Assembly (NCBI GenBank): GCA_030765045.1
Contig: CM060964.1
Coordinates: 277,011,888 to 277,075,887 of the forward strand
Origin: Tenodera sinensis
Lineage: Eukaryota; Arthropoda; Insecta; Mantodea; Mantidae
DNA: 64,000 bases
Direction of reading: 5' to 3'
The translations under genes and the position numbers were made by a program. Positions within the stretch are counted from its first letter, which is position 1. Every line of letters starts with the position of its first letter. The notes below the pieces were generated by a model. That model was not told where the DNA came from. It did not search any database and saw only the letters and a program-made list of their open reading frames with translations. Below, piece by piece: positions 22,871-33,671 of this stretch.

Positions 22871-22924
22871 TAGTAGGAGTAGTATTAGTAATAATAGCAA
22901 TTATTATAGTTGTTATTGTTGTTA

Positions 22925-23003
22925 TCATCATCATATGATGATGATGGTGATGGTGATGGTGATGGTGATGATGGTGATAGTGGTAATGATGATGATGATG
23001 ATG

Positions 23004-23035
<32 letters not shown>

Positions 23036-23036
23036 A
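22925..23036. repeat. (GATGGT)n/(CATCAT)n microsatellite
   Basis: Short tracts of ATCATC, GATGGTGAT and CATCAT follow each other and form a partial mirror of the 22.0-22.67 kb repeat. Confidence 0.85.
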
Positions 23037-23327
23037 TATTGTAAGTCCTGAAACACATGCACATAATACACATTACACCTGCCACGTAGACGAGGTCAGT
23101 TATAAGGCACACACAAAACACATGCATGCCAGTGAGTTCAAGAAATGGAGACTTAAAAGAGAGAGGAAAGGAACATACTACCCACAGTCTCGAAACTTCA
23201 AGAAAAGGAAAAAGAAATATATCTGGAATGCATAATCACATGCACTTATAAAATTTGTAAAATACGTTAATAGGAGTTGAGTTATTGTTTCAAATACTTT
23301 ATTTATGAATTTAATTTTAAGAAGCAT

Positions 23328-23607
23328 GAAAACCTTTAATTTTTTTTTTTTTTTTTTTTTAAATTAACGTCCTCCAACATTGTGTCATATCGGACGAATG
23401 AATGAAATGGGTGAAATGATGCTCAAATGAGCCCGAGGTCCATGGAGCTTAAAGTTATCCGACATTCGTCTTCTCAGGGTAGGGAAAACCTCGGAAAAAA
23501 ACCTTACCCAGATAACTTACCCTAAGCGAGATTCGAACTCGCGACCTCTTGAACGTGAGGCAGACACGCTAACCATCACGCTACCGAGGCGGGCAGAAAA
23601 CCTTTAA
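23328..23607 (-). repeat. tRNA-Val-like SINE with poly(T)/poly(A) end and 12-bp duplication
   Basis: GAAAACCTTTAA occurs at 23328-23339 and 23596-23607. On the minus strand the element begins CCCGCCTCGGTAGCGTGATG, has box A-like TAGCGTGATGGTTAGCG and box B GAGTTCGAATC, and an anticodon-loop-like CTCACGT (CAC, valine). It ends GTTGGAGGACGTTAATTTAA plus an A tract. The acceptor stem does not pair, so it is not a tRNA gene. A diverged copy is at 56725-56950. Confidence 0.9.
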
Positions 23608-23639
23608 GAAATAGCTATTTGCAAAATTCAAAAAAAATA

Positions 23640-24960
23640 TATGTTGAATGAATATGAATATGAATTTATTGAGTACCAAAGCATACACCTTGTGCTGCCC
23701 ATGAACTTGGGTCCTAGCTCCTCTGTCATGGGACAGCCCTCTGTGATTCTCTACATATAATTTTTGACGTGTGCTGTTTATTCTTTGACTACAGTTAATT
23801 AACCTTGTTCAAACCTGTTTTTAATTTTCATCTTTTTGATTCATTTATTTTCACAAGCTCTCTTGTACTTTCTTTTCCCTAAGATCACTATTTTAGATTA
23901 CCCATTCCATTCTAAAATTTACCTTCTCCCTTATTTTTCTTATGTTTCCTAATTAATAATTTCCTACCCCTGGGCACAGTTTACTTGATCACTTGTTCTT
24001 CCTTGTCATATGGTGTGGAGCACTATTTTCCTCCCTTTTTTTCTTTGGCTTCCTATATATTAACACATGTTCATTATCTGATATCCACCTTTTTGATCTA
24101 ATATCTTTCCAAATACGAGCTGGTCTTTTCTGCTTGCCCATCTCCCATTTCAATCTATCCACATATGTAATGCCTGTCTCTCTGTCCTCCCCCATCTGGT
24201 CATACCCCACCTCTTCTTATTTACCCGGTTTATTTCTGCTCGACTTTGAAATTGCCCCTTTGTTGTTTGAGTAACTTGCACTAGCATCTTCACCTCCACT
24301 CACGTACCTTGGATTACACGTTACATCTTTTTTCTCTGTCGAATCATTGTCACCAATCATAGCTTCTTTCTTCTCCTTCTTCTCTGTCACCTTGTTGCTT
24401 GCCAATTTCCCCTCTTTTTTCTCTCATGCATCTGTCCTTGAGGTGATGTGTCCTTCCCCTCTCAGCAATTCTTTAAAATGCCATACAGCTGACAATTTTC
24501 TGTTTCCTGACTCGTCACTTCTTGAATTTCCGATACTATATCTGTTAATTCATCCTTTTCCTCTGCAGTTTCTCCATCTGCCCATAATTTGTAAACCTAT
24601 TAGGTATGTCTATTTCTCCTCACTTTTTGCTCATCTTCTCTGTTCCATTAATTTCTTCATTTGCTGCCTTTGGTCATGTCTTTGTTAATAAAGATATTTG
24701 CTCCTTTCAGTTTTTTTGTCTGTTTTAGTATGTTGTAAGTTTTATATGTACCTGTAAATTTTGCTAGAGTGTTCCTTTTTCCAAATCTAAATGCTTCATG
24801 TATTTCTTAGTTACCAGTGGTAATCTGTAGCTTCTTCTCCAACACTTCCTTTACCTCTTGCCTTCTACTCTGACAAATATCAAGTTATATTTCCTGATTT
24901 TGTCCTCCCACTTTTCCATTTTCTCTTTGATGTTTTGTACTTATTTTTTATTGTTAAATA
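23640..24960 (-). pseudogene. LINE ORF1-like remnant (uncertain)
   Basis: On the minus strand, 24660-24780 can be read as AFRFGKRNTLAKFTGTYKTY then KKLKGANIFINKDMTK. This resembles the conserved end of ORF1 proteins of several insect LINEs. Further along (24405-23989) the frames are Lys/Glu/Arg-rich, with WEMGKQKRPARIWKDIRSKR. Stops and frameshifts are frequent. The plus strand is CT-rich, so plus-strand frames here are probably shadows. Confidence 0.4.
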
Positions 24961-25325
24961 TATGTTAAAAATTAAGAAATTTTAGATTTGGATTGAATAT
25001 TAGAAAATATTCTTGTACATATCGGTTTTTCCATAGTGACCACCCATAAAACAATTCACAAATATGTAGACACACTATAAAGGAACAAATTTTAAATTGA
25101 TAAGCTAAAAAACTGCAACACCATGCAATATGAATCTGTATAAGAGGAGTAATAATCATGCTACCTTTGCATTGAGCATAGTAATAAGGATTGTAACATG
25201 ATTATGGGGCAAATGTGACAGGAATTGTGTATAAGAGAAAATTAATAGGAAAATTAAGTTTAACATTTACCATGTCAATTTATATCCATTGAATATATGT
25301 AAATTTCCTTCTATTTGAATATTGT
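24961..25325. other. Intron sequence, nothing recognised
   Basis: AT-rich spacer up to the target site of element A. Confidence 0.4.
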
Positions 25326-25854
25326 TGAGACAGAATATTGATCAATAGAAAATCGTTCATGTAAATATTTTTGTAAGAGTGTGTAAATTTCTAATTCTTG
25401 TTTGGGTGTATCAGGGACTTATTTTTCAATATTCAAAATAGCCAATGTTTTCTTGTCACTTTGTGTTCAACCAATGAGGACTATTGCGCGAATGAATACA
25501 AAAGAATGGCGGTGTTGCGTAAGAGAGACGCCAGGGACTTTTTTCATTAGCGTCTGTGTGCTCAAGATGAAAGGATGTGTTTTTTTTTTGGTAGCGCGTG
25601 AACATGTAACTTTCACCCAAACCTTTATACAGTGTAGATTCTACCAAACTGTGAAGATTGTTGATTAATTAATATGGTGCTAAAAGTGTAAATTAACGAA
25701 TAAATATGTTGTGATAAAGGAACGTTGATTTATGCATTCCATTCTGTGACCTCGACCCTGTAGATAACCGCGTCTGCTATCACACATTTCATCTTTCACT
25801 AAGAACATTATCTCCGGTATACTATGTAAAGACCTATTAATAAAAACCGCACCA
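25326..25854 (+). repeat. Element A 5' LTR
   Basis: Begins TGAGACAGAATATTGATCAA and ends AAAAACCGCACCA. It is related to, but shorter than, the solo LTRs at 15.7-17.4 and 62.3-62.9 kb. Confidence 0.93.
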
Positions 25855-25857
25855 AAA

Positions 25858-25875
25858 TGGCTTACCCAACGTGGA
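25858..25875 (+). promoter_or_regulatory. Element A primer-binding-like site
   Basis: TGGCTTACCCAACGTGGA begins three bases after the LTR. TGG is complementary to a tRNA CCA end. The related site in element B reads TGGCGACCCAACGTG. I do not assign the tRNA. Confidence 0.6.
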
Positions 25876-26139
25876 GCGCGAATTTAGAATGGAATGCAAA
25901 ATTACGAGTACGAAGTGTTAACATCAAATGACGCCATCCCATCGCGCAGGAAAAAGACGCCATTAGACTATCGTTTGATATCATCGATACACGGAGAATC
26001 AACGTGGGAAAGAAAAACACCGGAGATCATCTAGGGAAGCCAACTACCCAGGAGACGTAAATAACTGGACGAAGAACCAACGGAAAAGAAAGTAGGATCC
26101 AAAATTTTTGTTTTTACATACATTTTATTTCCATTTTTT

Positions 26140-28176
26140 ATGTTTCTGAGAAGCGGAAAAGTAGTGGGACTTTTAACCTTAAGTGAATTAAATAAAGAAA
26201 TTAAAATGTCGCGAAAAGAGATAGAAACAGGAGTGGGGGAAGGGGCAGATAGGCCTAGTTATCAGGTAGAATTAGAAAGTGAGGAACAGGTGGAAATAAG
26301 CAAAGACCAAAGGTTAATGATGATCATGTTTCAAAGACTGGAACAAAGTTTAGGTCAGAGTAGAGAACAAAAACTGGAACAAAACAAGGTAGAATTAGGT
26401 CAGAAAATGGAACAAAATAACATAGAATTGAAACAGGACATAGAACAAAGTTTAGGTCAGAAAATGGAATTAGGTAGACAGAACTTAGAACAGAAAATGG
26501 AGGAAGTGAGACAAAACTTAGAACAGAAAATGGAATTAGGTAGACAGAACTTAGAACAGAAAATAGAATTAGGAAGACAGGAGTGTAAAGAAAATATGAA
26601 AGTAATGGAAACTAATTTAAAATTAGTACATAAAAACTTAAATGAAACAAAGGAAGCCTTAGAAGCTAGGATAGAAATTGTAGGAGATAGGATGGGAAAG
26701 ATAGAATCAGAAATGAGAGAGAACAAGATTGTGTTAGAAGGAGAAATTGCTAGATGTAGGGATGAAATAACAGAATGTAATACAAGTGTGGACTGTAAGA
26801 TTACAAATGTAAAAGCAGATATAACTGAGGAATTAAGGAAAGAGATTGAGGTAGTAAAGAAAGACATTATTAATGAAACTGTAGAACAAATTGTAATTCC
26901 TAAAATTAAGACAATGAATGATGTGATGCATTTACAACAGGATGCTATAAATGATATGAAACAGAGCCACTTAGAAATAAAAAATGACTTAAAATCAATT
27001 TGTGAAGAAATGAAAAAAAGAAAAGAAAGTTTGGCTAATGTAAATGAGGTTGTGAATGCATTACAGAGGCAAGATGATTTAGATGTAAGTAATGTACAAG
27101 ATGAGAGTTATTTGAATAATGTACAAAATGTTGACTCACCATACAGAGAAAAAGGTTCACAACCAAACAATGACTCAACACATAACACATGTTACACCAA
27201 CAGCATATTACATGAAATCACACCACCTACATTTGACGAGGAGAAGGGAGACGATCCAAAACTCTTTGTTAAAGAGATGGAAGAATATTTTAAAGTGAAA
27301 AGGATACCAAACGAGCTTAGGATGATGATAGTTAAGAAAAGCTTAAAAAACAAGGCATTAGAATGGCTCAGGTTAACACTAGCTGGTCATGAGTCGTATA
27401 GCTCATTCAGAAATTTATTCCTATCAAGGTATTGGGGCCCAGCTAAGCAAAACCAAACTAGGGTAGAGCTAGCGACAGGTAGATACGATCCAACCAAAGG
27501 GTTGTCGCTAGTCGATTATTTTATGAAAGTAGCCAACAAAGGAAAGCTATTAGACCCCAACTTGTCGGAGGCAGAACTAATTACCAGCATAACAAGACAT
27601 TTCCCAGACACAGTGAGAACAGGGTTAATTGTTGCGAGGCTAGTAGATTTTGCAGATATGATAGAATTGCTGACAGCCTTCGAAACACAAAATGGTCGGC
27701 CTAATGAGCATAGACATAGGAACGGTCACCCAAACTCACCCATCCTAAACCGGAACACGACTACGAACAACCAGAGTGAGGGAGAACATAGAAATACTAG
27801 GAGTACCCATGAAAGGGGGAGAGGGGCACACTATTTCCCACAACCACATAATCATGGCGAGAGGATGGAGAACACAAGACAGCGGTACCACGACACGATA
27901 CCGAATGGTGAATCGAGATACAGAACATATACATATGATCGTGGAAGACCAGGAGACCATACCCATCAAGTGAATCACATACGATTCAGTAGGGAACACT
28001 TGAACAACCACAGACCGTCATACGACAGAGGTTCACGCCAAAGGGGCAGAGACCAATGCTACACTGACAACATAAGACAGCAGGAAGTAGATGAAAACGT
28101 GCCAAATAGGGCAGATGCTGCACAAAATACAGAAACAACCACCACCACCAACACTCAGGGAAATTACAACAACTAA
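26140..28176 (+). CDS. gag: Element A Gag, coiled-coil type, complete
   Basis: 678 residues from ATG 26140 to TAA, uninterrupted. Residues ~40-310 are a Gln/Glu/Lys-rich coiled coil with imperfect repeats of the type LEQKMELGRQN. Residues ~365-530 form the retrotransposon Gag core (PPTFDEEKGDDPKLFVKEME, then KNKALEWLRL, FLSRYWGPAKQ, GLSLVDYFMKVANK). The C-terminus (~530-678) is Arg/His/Gly-rich without a CCHC knuckle, so RNA is probably bound through RG-type sequence. Gag builds the particle in which reverse transcription takes place. Pol is lost, but an intact shell protein could still act with enzymes from another copy. The stop is preceded by a slippery heptamer. Confidence 0.9.
   Translation: MFLRSGKVVGLLTLSELNKEIKMSRKEIETGVGEGADRPSYQVELESEEQVEISKDQRLMMIMFQRLEQSLGQSREQKLEQNKVELGQKMEQNNIELKQDIEQSLGQKMELGRQNLEQKMEEVRQNLEQKMELGRQNLEQKIELGRQECKENMKVMETNLKLVHKNLNETKEALEARIEIVGDRMGKIESEMRENKIVLEGEIARCRDEITECNTSVDCKITNVKADITEELRKEIEVVKKDIINETVEQIVIPKIKTMNDVMHLQQDAINDMKQSHLEIKNDLKSICEEMKKRKESLANVNEVVNALQRQDDLDVSNVQDESYLNNVQNVDSPYREKGSQPNNDSTHNTCYTNSILHEITPPTFDEEKGDDPKLFVKEMEEYFKVKRIPNELRMMIVKKSLKNKALEWLRLTLAGHESYSSFRNLFLSRYWGPAKQNQTRVELATGRYDPTKGLSLVDYFMKVANKGKLLDPNLSEAELITSITRHFPDTVRTGLIVARLVDFADMIELLTAFETQNGRPNEHRHRNGHPNSPILNRNTTTNNQSEGEHRNTRSTHERGRGAHYFPQPHNHGERMENTRQRYHDTIPNGESRYRTYTYDRGRPGDHTHQVNHIRFSREHLNNHRPSYDRGSRQRGRDQCYTDNIRQQEVDENVPNRADAAQNTETTTTTNTQGNYNN
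28158..28164 (+). promoter_or_regulatory. Candidate -1 frameshift heptamer, element A
   Basis: GGGAAAT is placed as G-GGA-AAT in the gag frame, four codons before the gag stop. It fits X-XXY-YYZ. The -1 frame is then open to about 28197. Element B has GGGAAAC at the equivalent place. Confidence 0.6.
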
Positions 28177-28405
28177 GTTCGTCCCAACCGACTGGATGAC
28201 AAACAACAAAATCTCAGCAACTTACAACTGACATCGATACTACGATGGCTACACAGGGAGAAAGATGGAGCTATTGTATACTGGACCACTGGTCATAACA
28301 AAACAGCTGGGTGACCACACGTATGAGCTACAGAATACAAATGGCAAGTTGGTAGGAAGATACCATAAAAATAAATTGAAGCCATACAAAGAAACGACCA
28401 AATAG
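28177..28405 (+). pseudogene. Element A pol scar and integrase C-terminus
   Basis: From about 28232 the frame reads DGYTGRKMELLYTGP, then LGDHTYEL, NGKLVGRYHKNKLKPYK and a stop at 28405. This parallels element B's integrase end (RMELLYKGP, GYHTYELKD, LGRWHKQLLRPYK). Protease, reverse transcriptase, RNase H and the integrase core are all missing between the gag stop and here, so one large internal deletion explains it. Confidence 0.8.
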
Positions 28406-29150
28406 TCTTTGCCAACAAATGTGTAAGGCAGGAGTAGTAGAGATGAAGGAAGATAACAATTTTTAATGGGTTACTTATAGAAAATTATGTTCAAATTAGG
28501 AATTACAACAAGGAAGAAAATCAACATAGTCATTGGCTATATCGACCACAAAGAGCATTGTCAACAAAGACAGACAAGGACACTGATTGTCATTAAAGAA
28601 ATGAATCATAGCGACGGAATATAATATGTTTTTGACATAAGGATGTCAGGGACAAAAATAAAAAGGAATCAATTATGATGACAAAGATATAATATTTCGA
28701 CACAAAGATGTCGAGGGTAAATTGAGAAGAAAAATAATACAATTGCAGAATAATTATAAGTATAGAAGTTTTCTCTTATAGAAATAAGAGACAAAGAAGT
28801 GACAATTAGCGAAGTGAGGAAAACCATAATCAGAAAAGCAATGCCCATGAATTAAGATGAATATAGCCAATGCTAAGCTCGAAGAAATGTTGAACCAAAC
28901 AACAATGAATAATAACCCAATTAAGAAAAATAGTACCATTAGTAACATCAGAGTTTAAGAACCGACTCAACAACCTGCCTATACATAAGCTTATAAGACA
29001 AAGAAGGCAAAGAACTGAGTAAAATATTGCCATAAACATGATCATGATCATTAGCTCAAAATTTGTATCCTGTTTTTCTCTCCTCATAGCAATGAATACA
29101 AGTCAAAAACCACATAATAAACCATGACACACCTAAATTATATTTGTGTC
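28406..29150 (+). other. Element A 3' non-coding region
   Basis: No envelope-like frame is found. AT-rich sequence lies between the integrase end and the minisatellite. Confidence 0.6.
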
Positions 29151-29500
29151 AATGTCAAATGTACAATAACTGAGTATGTGTTGTATAAGAACTGAATATG
29201 TGTTGTACAATAACTGAATATGTATTGTATGATAACTGGATATATTGTGTAATAACTGAATATGTTGAGTAATAATTAAATGCGTTATGCAAAAACTGAA
29301 TGTGTATTGTGTAATAACTGAATATGTATTGTATAATAACAGAACATATGTGGTATGATAGCTGGATATATTGTACAATAACTGAATATGTATTGTATAA
29401 TAATTGGACATGTTATGTAATAACCAAATGTGTTGTACAATAACCGAATATGTATTGTATAATAACTGAATGTATTGTGTAGTAATCAAATATGTGAAAT
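29150..29500. repeat. Minisatellite of ~22-bp units inside element A
   Basis: Variants of AATATGTATTGTATAATAAC with TG follow each other about 15 times with indels. The minus-strand open frame over it, rich in LLYNTYS-like repeats, is a repeat artefact. Confidence 0.85.
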
Positions 29501-29678
29501 TTATAAAGACATGCTGTATCATGTCAAAACAAAAGACAAAGACAAACAGTGAAGAAGACTGTAAAGAAAAAAAAAATATTGTACAAAGTGATTGAATCAT
29601 AGGAGTAGGGAGAAGTATTGTATTGTGTTTCAAGATTGTAAATAAGGTGACAACTTGAAAAACAAAACAAGGGGCATA

Positions 29679-30207
29679 TGAGACAGAATATTGATCAATA
29701 GAAAATCGTTCATGTAAATATTTTTGTAAGAGTGTGTAAATTTCTAATTCTTGTTTGGGTGTATCAGGGACTTATTTTTCAATATTCAAAATAGCCAATG
29801 TTTTCTTGTCACTTTGTGTTCAACCAATGAGGACTATTACGCGAATGAATACAAAAGAATGGCGGTGTTGCGTAAGAGAGACGCCAGGGACTTTTTTCAT
29901 TAGCGTCTGTGTGATCAAGATGAAAGGATGTGTTTTTGTTTTGGTAGCGCGTGAACATGTAACTTTCACCCAAACCTTTATACAGTGTAGATTCTACCAA
30001 ACTGTGAAGATTGTTGATTAATTAATATGGTGCTAAAAGTGTAAATTAAAGAATAAATATGTTGTGATAAAGGAACGTTGATTTATGCATTCCATTCTGT
30101 GACCTTGACCCTGTAGATAACCACGTCTGCTATCACACATTTCATCTTTCACTAAGAACATTATCTCCGGTATACTATGTAAAGACCTATTAATAAAAAC
30201 CGCACCA
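29679..30207 (+). repeat. Element A 3' LTR
   Basis: Same length as the 5' LTR with about six substitutions. Preceded by ACAAGGGGCATA. Confidence 0.93.
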
Positions 30208-30211
30208 TTGT

Positions 30212-30637
30212 GATCATATTCATAAATGTTATTACCAAATCTAAAGCTATTCACCGAAAGGAAACATGGCCAACATCAGCTGCAAGGGAAGGTTATGATA
30301 AATGATGACAGAGAAACAATAGTTGATGACTATGTAACTAGAAAAAATAAATACCAGACCCTCTATATTAGTAATTTATACATAGTATGGTAAAGATGTA
30401 AATTTCAGCGAGTGCACATATATATACAAGGTGTTAGGGGTATGGGTGCGTAGACTTCAAAGGCAACTTCCTGATGTTGGACTGAAACATAAGTTCCTGC
30501 ACCATTTTCCTCTATAGTGCATAGTTTCATAAATAAAAATTAAAAATTGTCATAAGTGTGATTACAAATATGTCCCCACTCCATTATCGTTTACTTCTGC
30601 AGTTAGAACAGCGAGGTAGTGCTACAAAATATGCGTT
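30212..30637. other. Spacer between elements A and B
   Basis: Nothing recognised. Confidence 0.35.
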
Positions 30638-30641
30638 ATTT

Positions 30642-31412
30642 TGATACCGAAATTTAGATTTCAAATCGAATGGGCTTGATAAAGACACGTTTTAATTTAA
30701 TTGCCGGATGTGAGATTTGCGTTAAGTGTTGAGTAATAACATATGTAGATAATAGAGTAGGAAGTGTTGTAAGGTGAGCAAGATATGAGTAAATAATAGT
30801 CGTTAAATTTGTAGGATAAACGCATTATTGGTTTGAAATTAACGAGTCATGACGTCATACTACATAGTTTAAATACACGTTTGAAATTCAGGTCTGCCAA
30901 TCTTAAAAGTCACGCGATATATTTAATAAAATATAAAGTAAACATCGTTTAATCCTAAAAAGATAATTATATATTCGAAATTCATAAAAGAACATGTTAT
31001 AATAGAAAGGGACATTTCTAAATTGCGGGAAAAGGAAATAGCATTTTGGATACGAGGCTTTCTTGGATGACGTCATGACATTTAAAATTGGAGAGAACGT
31101 TTTTCCTAGCGTGGGGACGCCAGAAAGCGTCACTACTCACCACAGACCAGTACTGCAAGTTATGGTGTGCAGACGTGAGTGCGATTCCTCTACATATAGA
31201 ATCAGCATAACTCCCGAAAGTATATAAGAAGTAATAAACAATATACAAAGGTTTTCTTGGGTAGTCTATAACACCTGCGCGTACCCGAGATAAAGAAAGA
31301 AATCTCATCCTGACTAGCCGGAACGAACCAAATCAAAGGGCGACACCACGTCACCAACGACATTTACGCATCAAATGGCGATCCAACGAGAACCAAACGA
31401 CATTCCGCCACA
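30642..31412 (+). repeat. Element B 5' LTR, with a primer-site-like duplicate near its end
   Basis: Begins TGATACCGAAATTTAGATTT and ends ACATTCCGCCACA. About 40 bp before its end it contains AAATGGCGATCCAACGAG, almost the same as the true site AAATGGCGACCCAACGTG just outside the LTR. A related LTR is at 41349-42093. Confidence 0.93.
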
Positions 31413-31414
31413 AA

Positions 31415-31432
31415 TGGCGACCCAACGTGTGG
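31415..31432 (+). promoter_or_regulatory. Element B primer-binding-like site
   Basis: TGGCGACCCAACGTGTGG lies two bases after the LTR, beginning with the TGG that pairs to a tRNA CCA end. Confidence 0.65.
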
Positions 31433-31633
31433 CGTCAAGAGAATAGACCAACCCCAAGACGACCAAGCCAGCATAGAACCAGCAAACAAGAAGGTGCCCA
31501 GCGTGTCAACATCTGTGAAACGTGTAGTGAACAAGTTTAAGTGCAGTTAAAAAAAAAAAAAAAAAAAAATAGTGAAATAGTGAAAATAGTGAAAATATTG
31601 GTGAGTAGAAAAACACATGTAAATAGCTTAGAA

Positions 31634-33671
31634 ATGGAAGACAGTGATAGCGATTTTCTAGGTTTTGAGAGTCCGAAAATTGAGAAAAGTGTATTTAGGA
31701 TGGAAGAATATAATCAAAATATAATCGGTAGCAGAATATGCCAAGAAGTAGAAGATCAGAACGTTAGAGAAACACCTAGAGGTAGCTCAGAAATGTTTAG
31801 TACTAATTCAGAAAGGCCAGTGATTATGTCAGAAATAGAGAATATGTTTCAAAAGATAATGAAAAAGATGAGTACAGAGTTAAGTCAAAAGATAATAGAT
31901 GAAACTAGTAAAGAATTAAGAACAGTGAAAAAGATGAATACAGAGTTAAGTCAAAAGATAGATGAAAATAGTAAAGAATTAAGAACAGTGAAAAAGATGA
32001 GTACAGAGTTAAGTCAAAAGATAGATGAAACTAGTATAGAGTTAGGACAGAAATTAGAGAAGGGACAACAGGAATTGGGAATGCAATTGGAAAATCAGAA
32101 GAGAGCTTTCGAAACCTTTAGGGAAGAAGTTAGGGAGGAAATTAATAAAGTTAGTAGTGAAGTAAAAGAAAATAGAGAACAGGTTAAGGGAGAATTAGAG
32201 ACAATAAGGCAAGAAGTAAAGAATTCTGAAAAGAAATTAGGTCAACAAGTGAGTGAAAAATTAGATAAAGAAAGGGAAAAAGTAACATATAGATTAGACA
32301 AAAAAAGGGAAGAAATTAGAGAAGAGTTACAGGGGTGTAAAGTTAGAATGGAAAGATCTGATGTAGAAAGTGAAAGGCAGGCTAGAAATTTGGAGGATGT
32401 TACAGACCAAATAAAAGGGGTAATAACAGAAATTACTCATGTAACAGAGGCCTTAGAAAATTTGAAATTAAATGAAAATGCATGTAATCACAACAATCTT
32501 AATAATGAAGCTGCAAGAAACGAGGCAATACCAGGTGTATCAGCTGACATTTCGATGCAAACTAGGGGTAACAGTAATTCCCATTCTGATTTCAGAAATA
32601 GTGCAGGGACAGGTGACAATTCAAATTTACATTGGCCTAACCATGTCTTAAATGAAATGACACCTCCAGTTTTTGAAAATGAAGATTCAGATGATCCTAA
32701 AGCCTTTTTAGAAGGGTTACAAGAGTACTTCACGGTGAAACGTATACCGGAGGAGTACAAGATGGTGATAGTAAGAAAATGCCTAAAGGGTAATGCTGCC
32801 AATTGGCTAGGCCTTTCTATGGGTAACAATAATGATTAGGGGACCTTTAGGAACATCTTTTTAACCAGATATTGGGGAGCTAGTAGGCAGGCTAATATTA
32901 GAGTTGAATTAAGCAATGGAAAGTTTAATCCTAGATCGGAGGAATCGATGGTCAACTATTTTATGAGAATAGCGAGAAAATCGAAGATGTTGGATCCTCC
33001 CTTAGATGAAAAAGATCTAATAAATATAGTTACTCCACATTTTCCGGAAACGCTTCAACACTACCTAATCATAGCCCGAGCCGATAGCATTGCAACTATG
33101 ATCGAATTATTATCAGCCTTGGAAGTCAATAAGCCAAAACACGCATTTGGAAATAAATATGAAGAAAAAGAAACTGTAAATTCTTTCGGGCAAGGGGCAC
33201 AGTATTATCAGAATAGAAGTGAGATTAGGGAAAGATATAAAGGACCAGTACCAAGGATGGAATCATTCCGGTGGGAAAATCAAGGTAGATGTAACCAGGA
33301 AGGGCATCACCAAAATAGAAATGGTAATCTAAGGGGAAGAAATATAAGGGTGAATTATATGAATACAAATAGATTTGATCGAGGTAGACGGAGACGTTAT
33401 TTTGGACATAGTAGAAATTCAAATGATGGGTATTGGACAAACAGAGATAATGAGTTTAGACCGAGGTCACCAAGACTGGGAGAAAGATGTTAAAATGGAC
33501 GAGATTCCCCTGAAAATGCGGAAATGGTTGAGGCCATTAACACGGTCAAAAACATGGTAGGAAGTAACCCCGATTTAATGCAGGAAAACAGAAGTAACAA
33601 TTCGGGAAATAGTACAGGAGCAATACCTAAAAATCAGGGAAACGCCAGACCCGGTCAAACGCGCCTTCAGT
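31634..33671 (+). pseudogene. gag: Element B gag with two in-frame stops
   Basis: I start at ATG 31634 (MEDSDSDFLGF); the open frame upstream is an A-rich leader. A coiled coil (~70-280) includes tandem units of the type KKMSTELSQKIDETS. The Gag core parallels element A: PPVFENEDSDDPKAFLEGLQ, then FLTRYWGASRQ and MVNYFMRIARK, followed by an Arg/Gly/Asn-rich tail. TAG at 32837-32839 interrupts the core and TAA at 33491-33493 the tail. Beyond the TAA the same frame stays open to TGA 33669-33671, which I take as the original end because it overlaps pol by ~40 nt and includes the slippery site. The protein is dead in this copy. Confidence 0.85.

Larger units (their letters stand above)
25322..30211 (+). 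mobile_element. LTR retrotransposon A (Ty3 type), gag intact, pol almost wholly deleted
   Basis: LTRs of 529 bp at 25326-25854 and 29679-30207 both run TG to CA and differ at about six positions (about 1.1%). TTGT flanks the element at 25322-25325 and 30208-30211. Inside are a primer-binding-like site, a complete gag, about 50 codons of integrase C-terminus, a 3' non-coding region with a minisatellite, and a purine tract AAGGGGCA before the 3' LTR. It lies antisense to the host gene in the 24.8 kb intron. Confidence 0.93.

Noticed and set aside
23531..23595. tRNA-Val gene on the minus strand
   Set aside because: Boxes A and B are good but the acceptor stem does not pair, and the sequence continues into a SINE body with an A tract and a target duplication.
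23993..24274. Plus-strand frame resembling a hydrophobic membrane protein
   Set aside because: The plus strand is CT-rich, which yields Phe/Leu/Ser-rich frames by itself. The minus strand looks like LINE ORF1.
25402..25668. 88-residue frames in both LTRs of element A (also 29755-30021)
   Set aside because: They lie within LTR regulatory sequence and show no domain.
29150..29500. Regularly spaced repeats as a CRISPR array
   Set aside because: Units are directly adjacent and imperfect, without unique spacers, in a eukaryotic retrotransposon.
29133..29633. 166-residue minus-strand frame in element A as an envelope or accessory gene
   Set aside because: It translates the 22-bp minisatellite, and no signal peptide, membrane segment or conserved motif is present.
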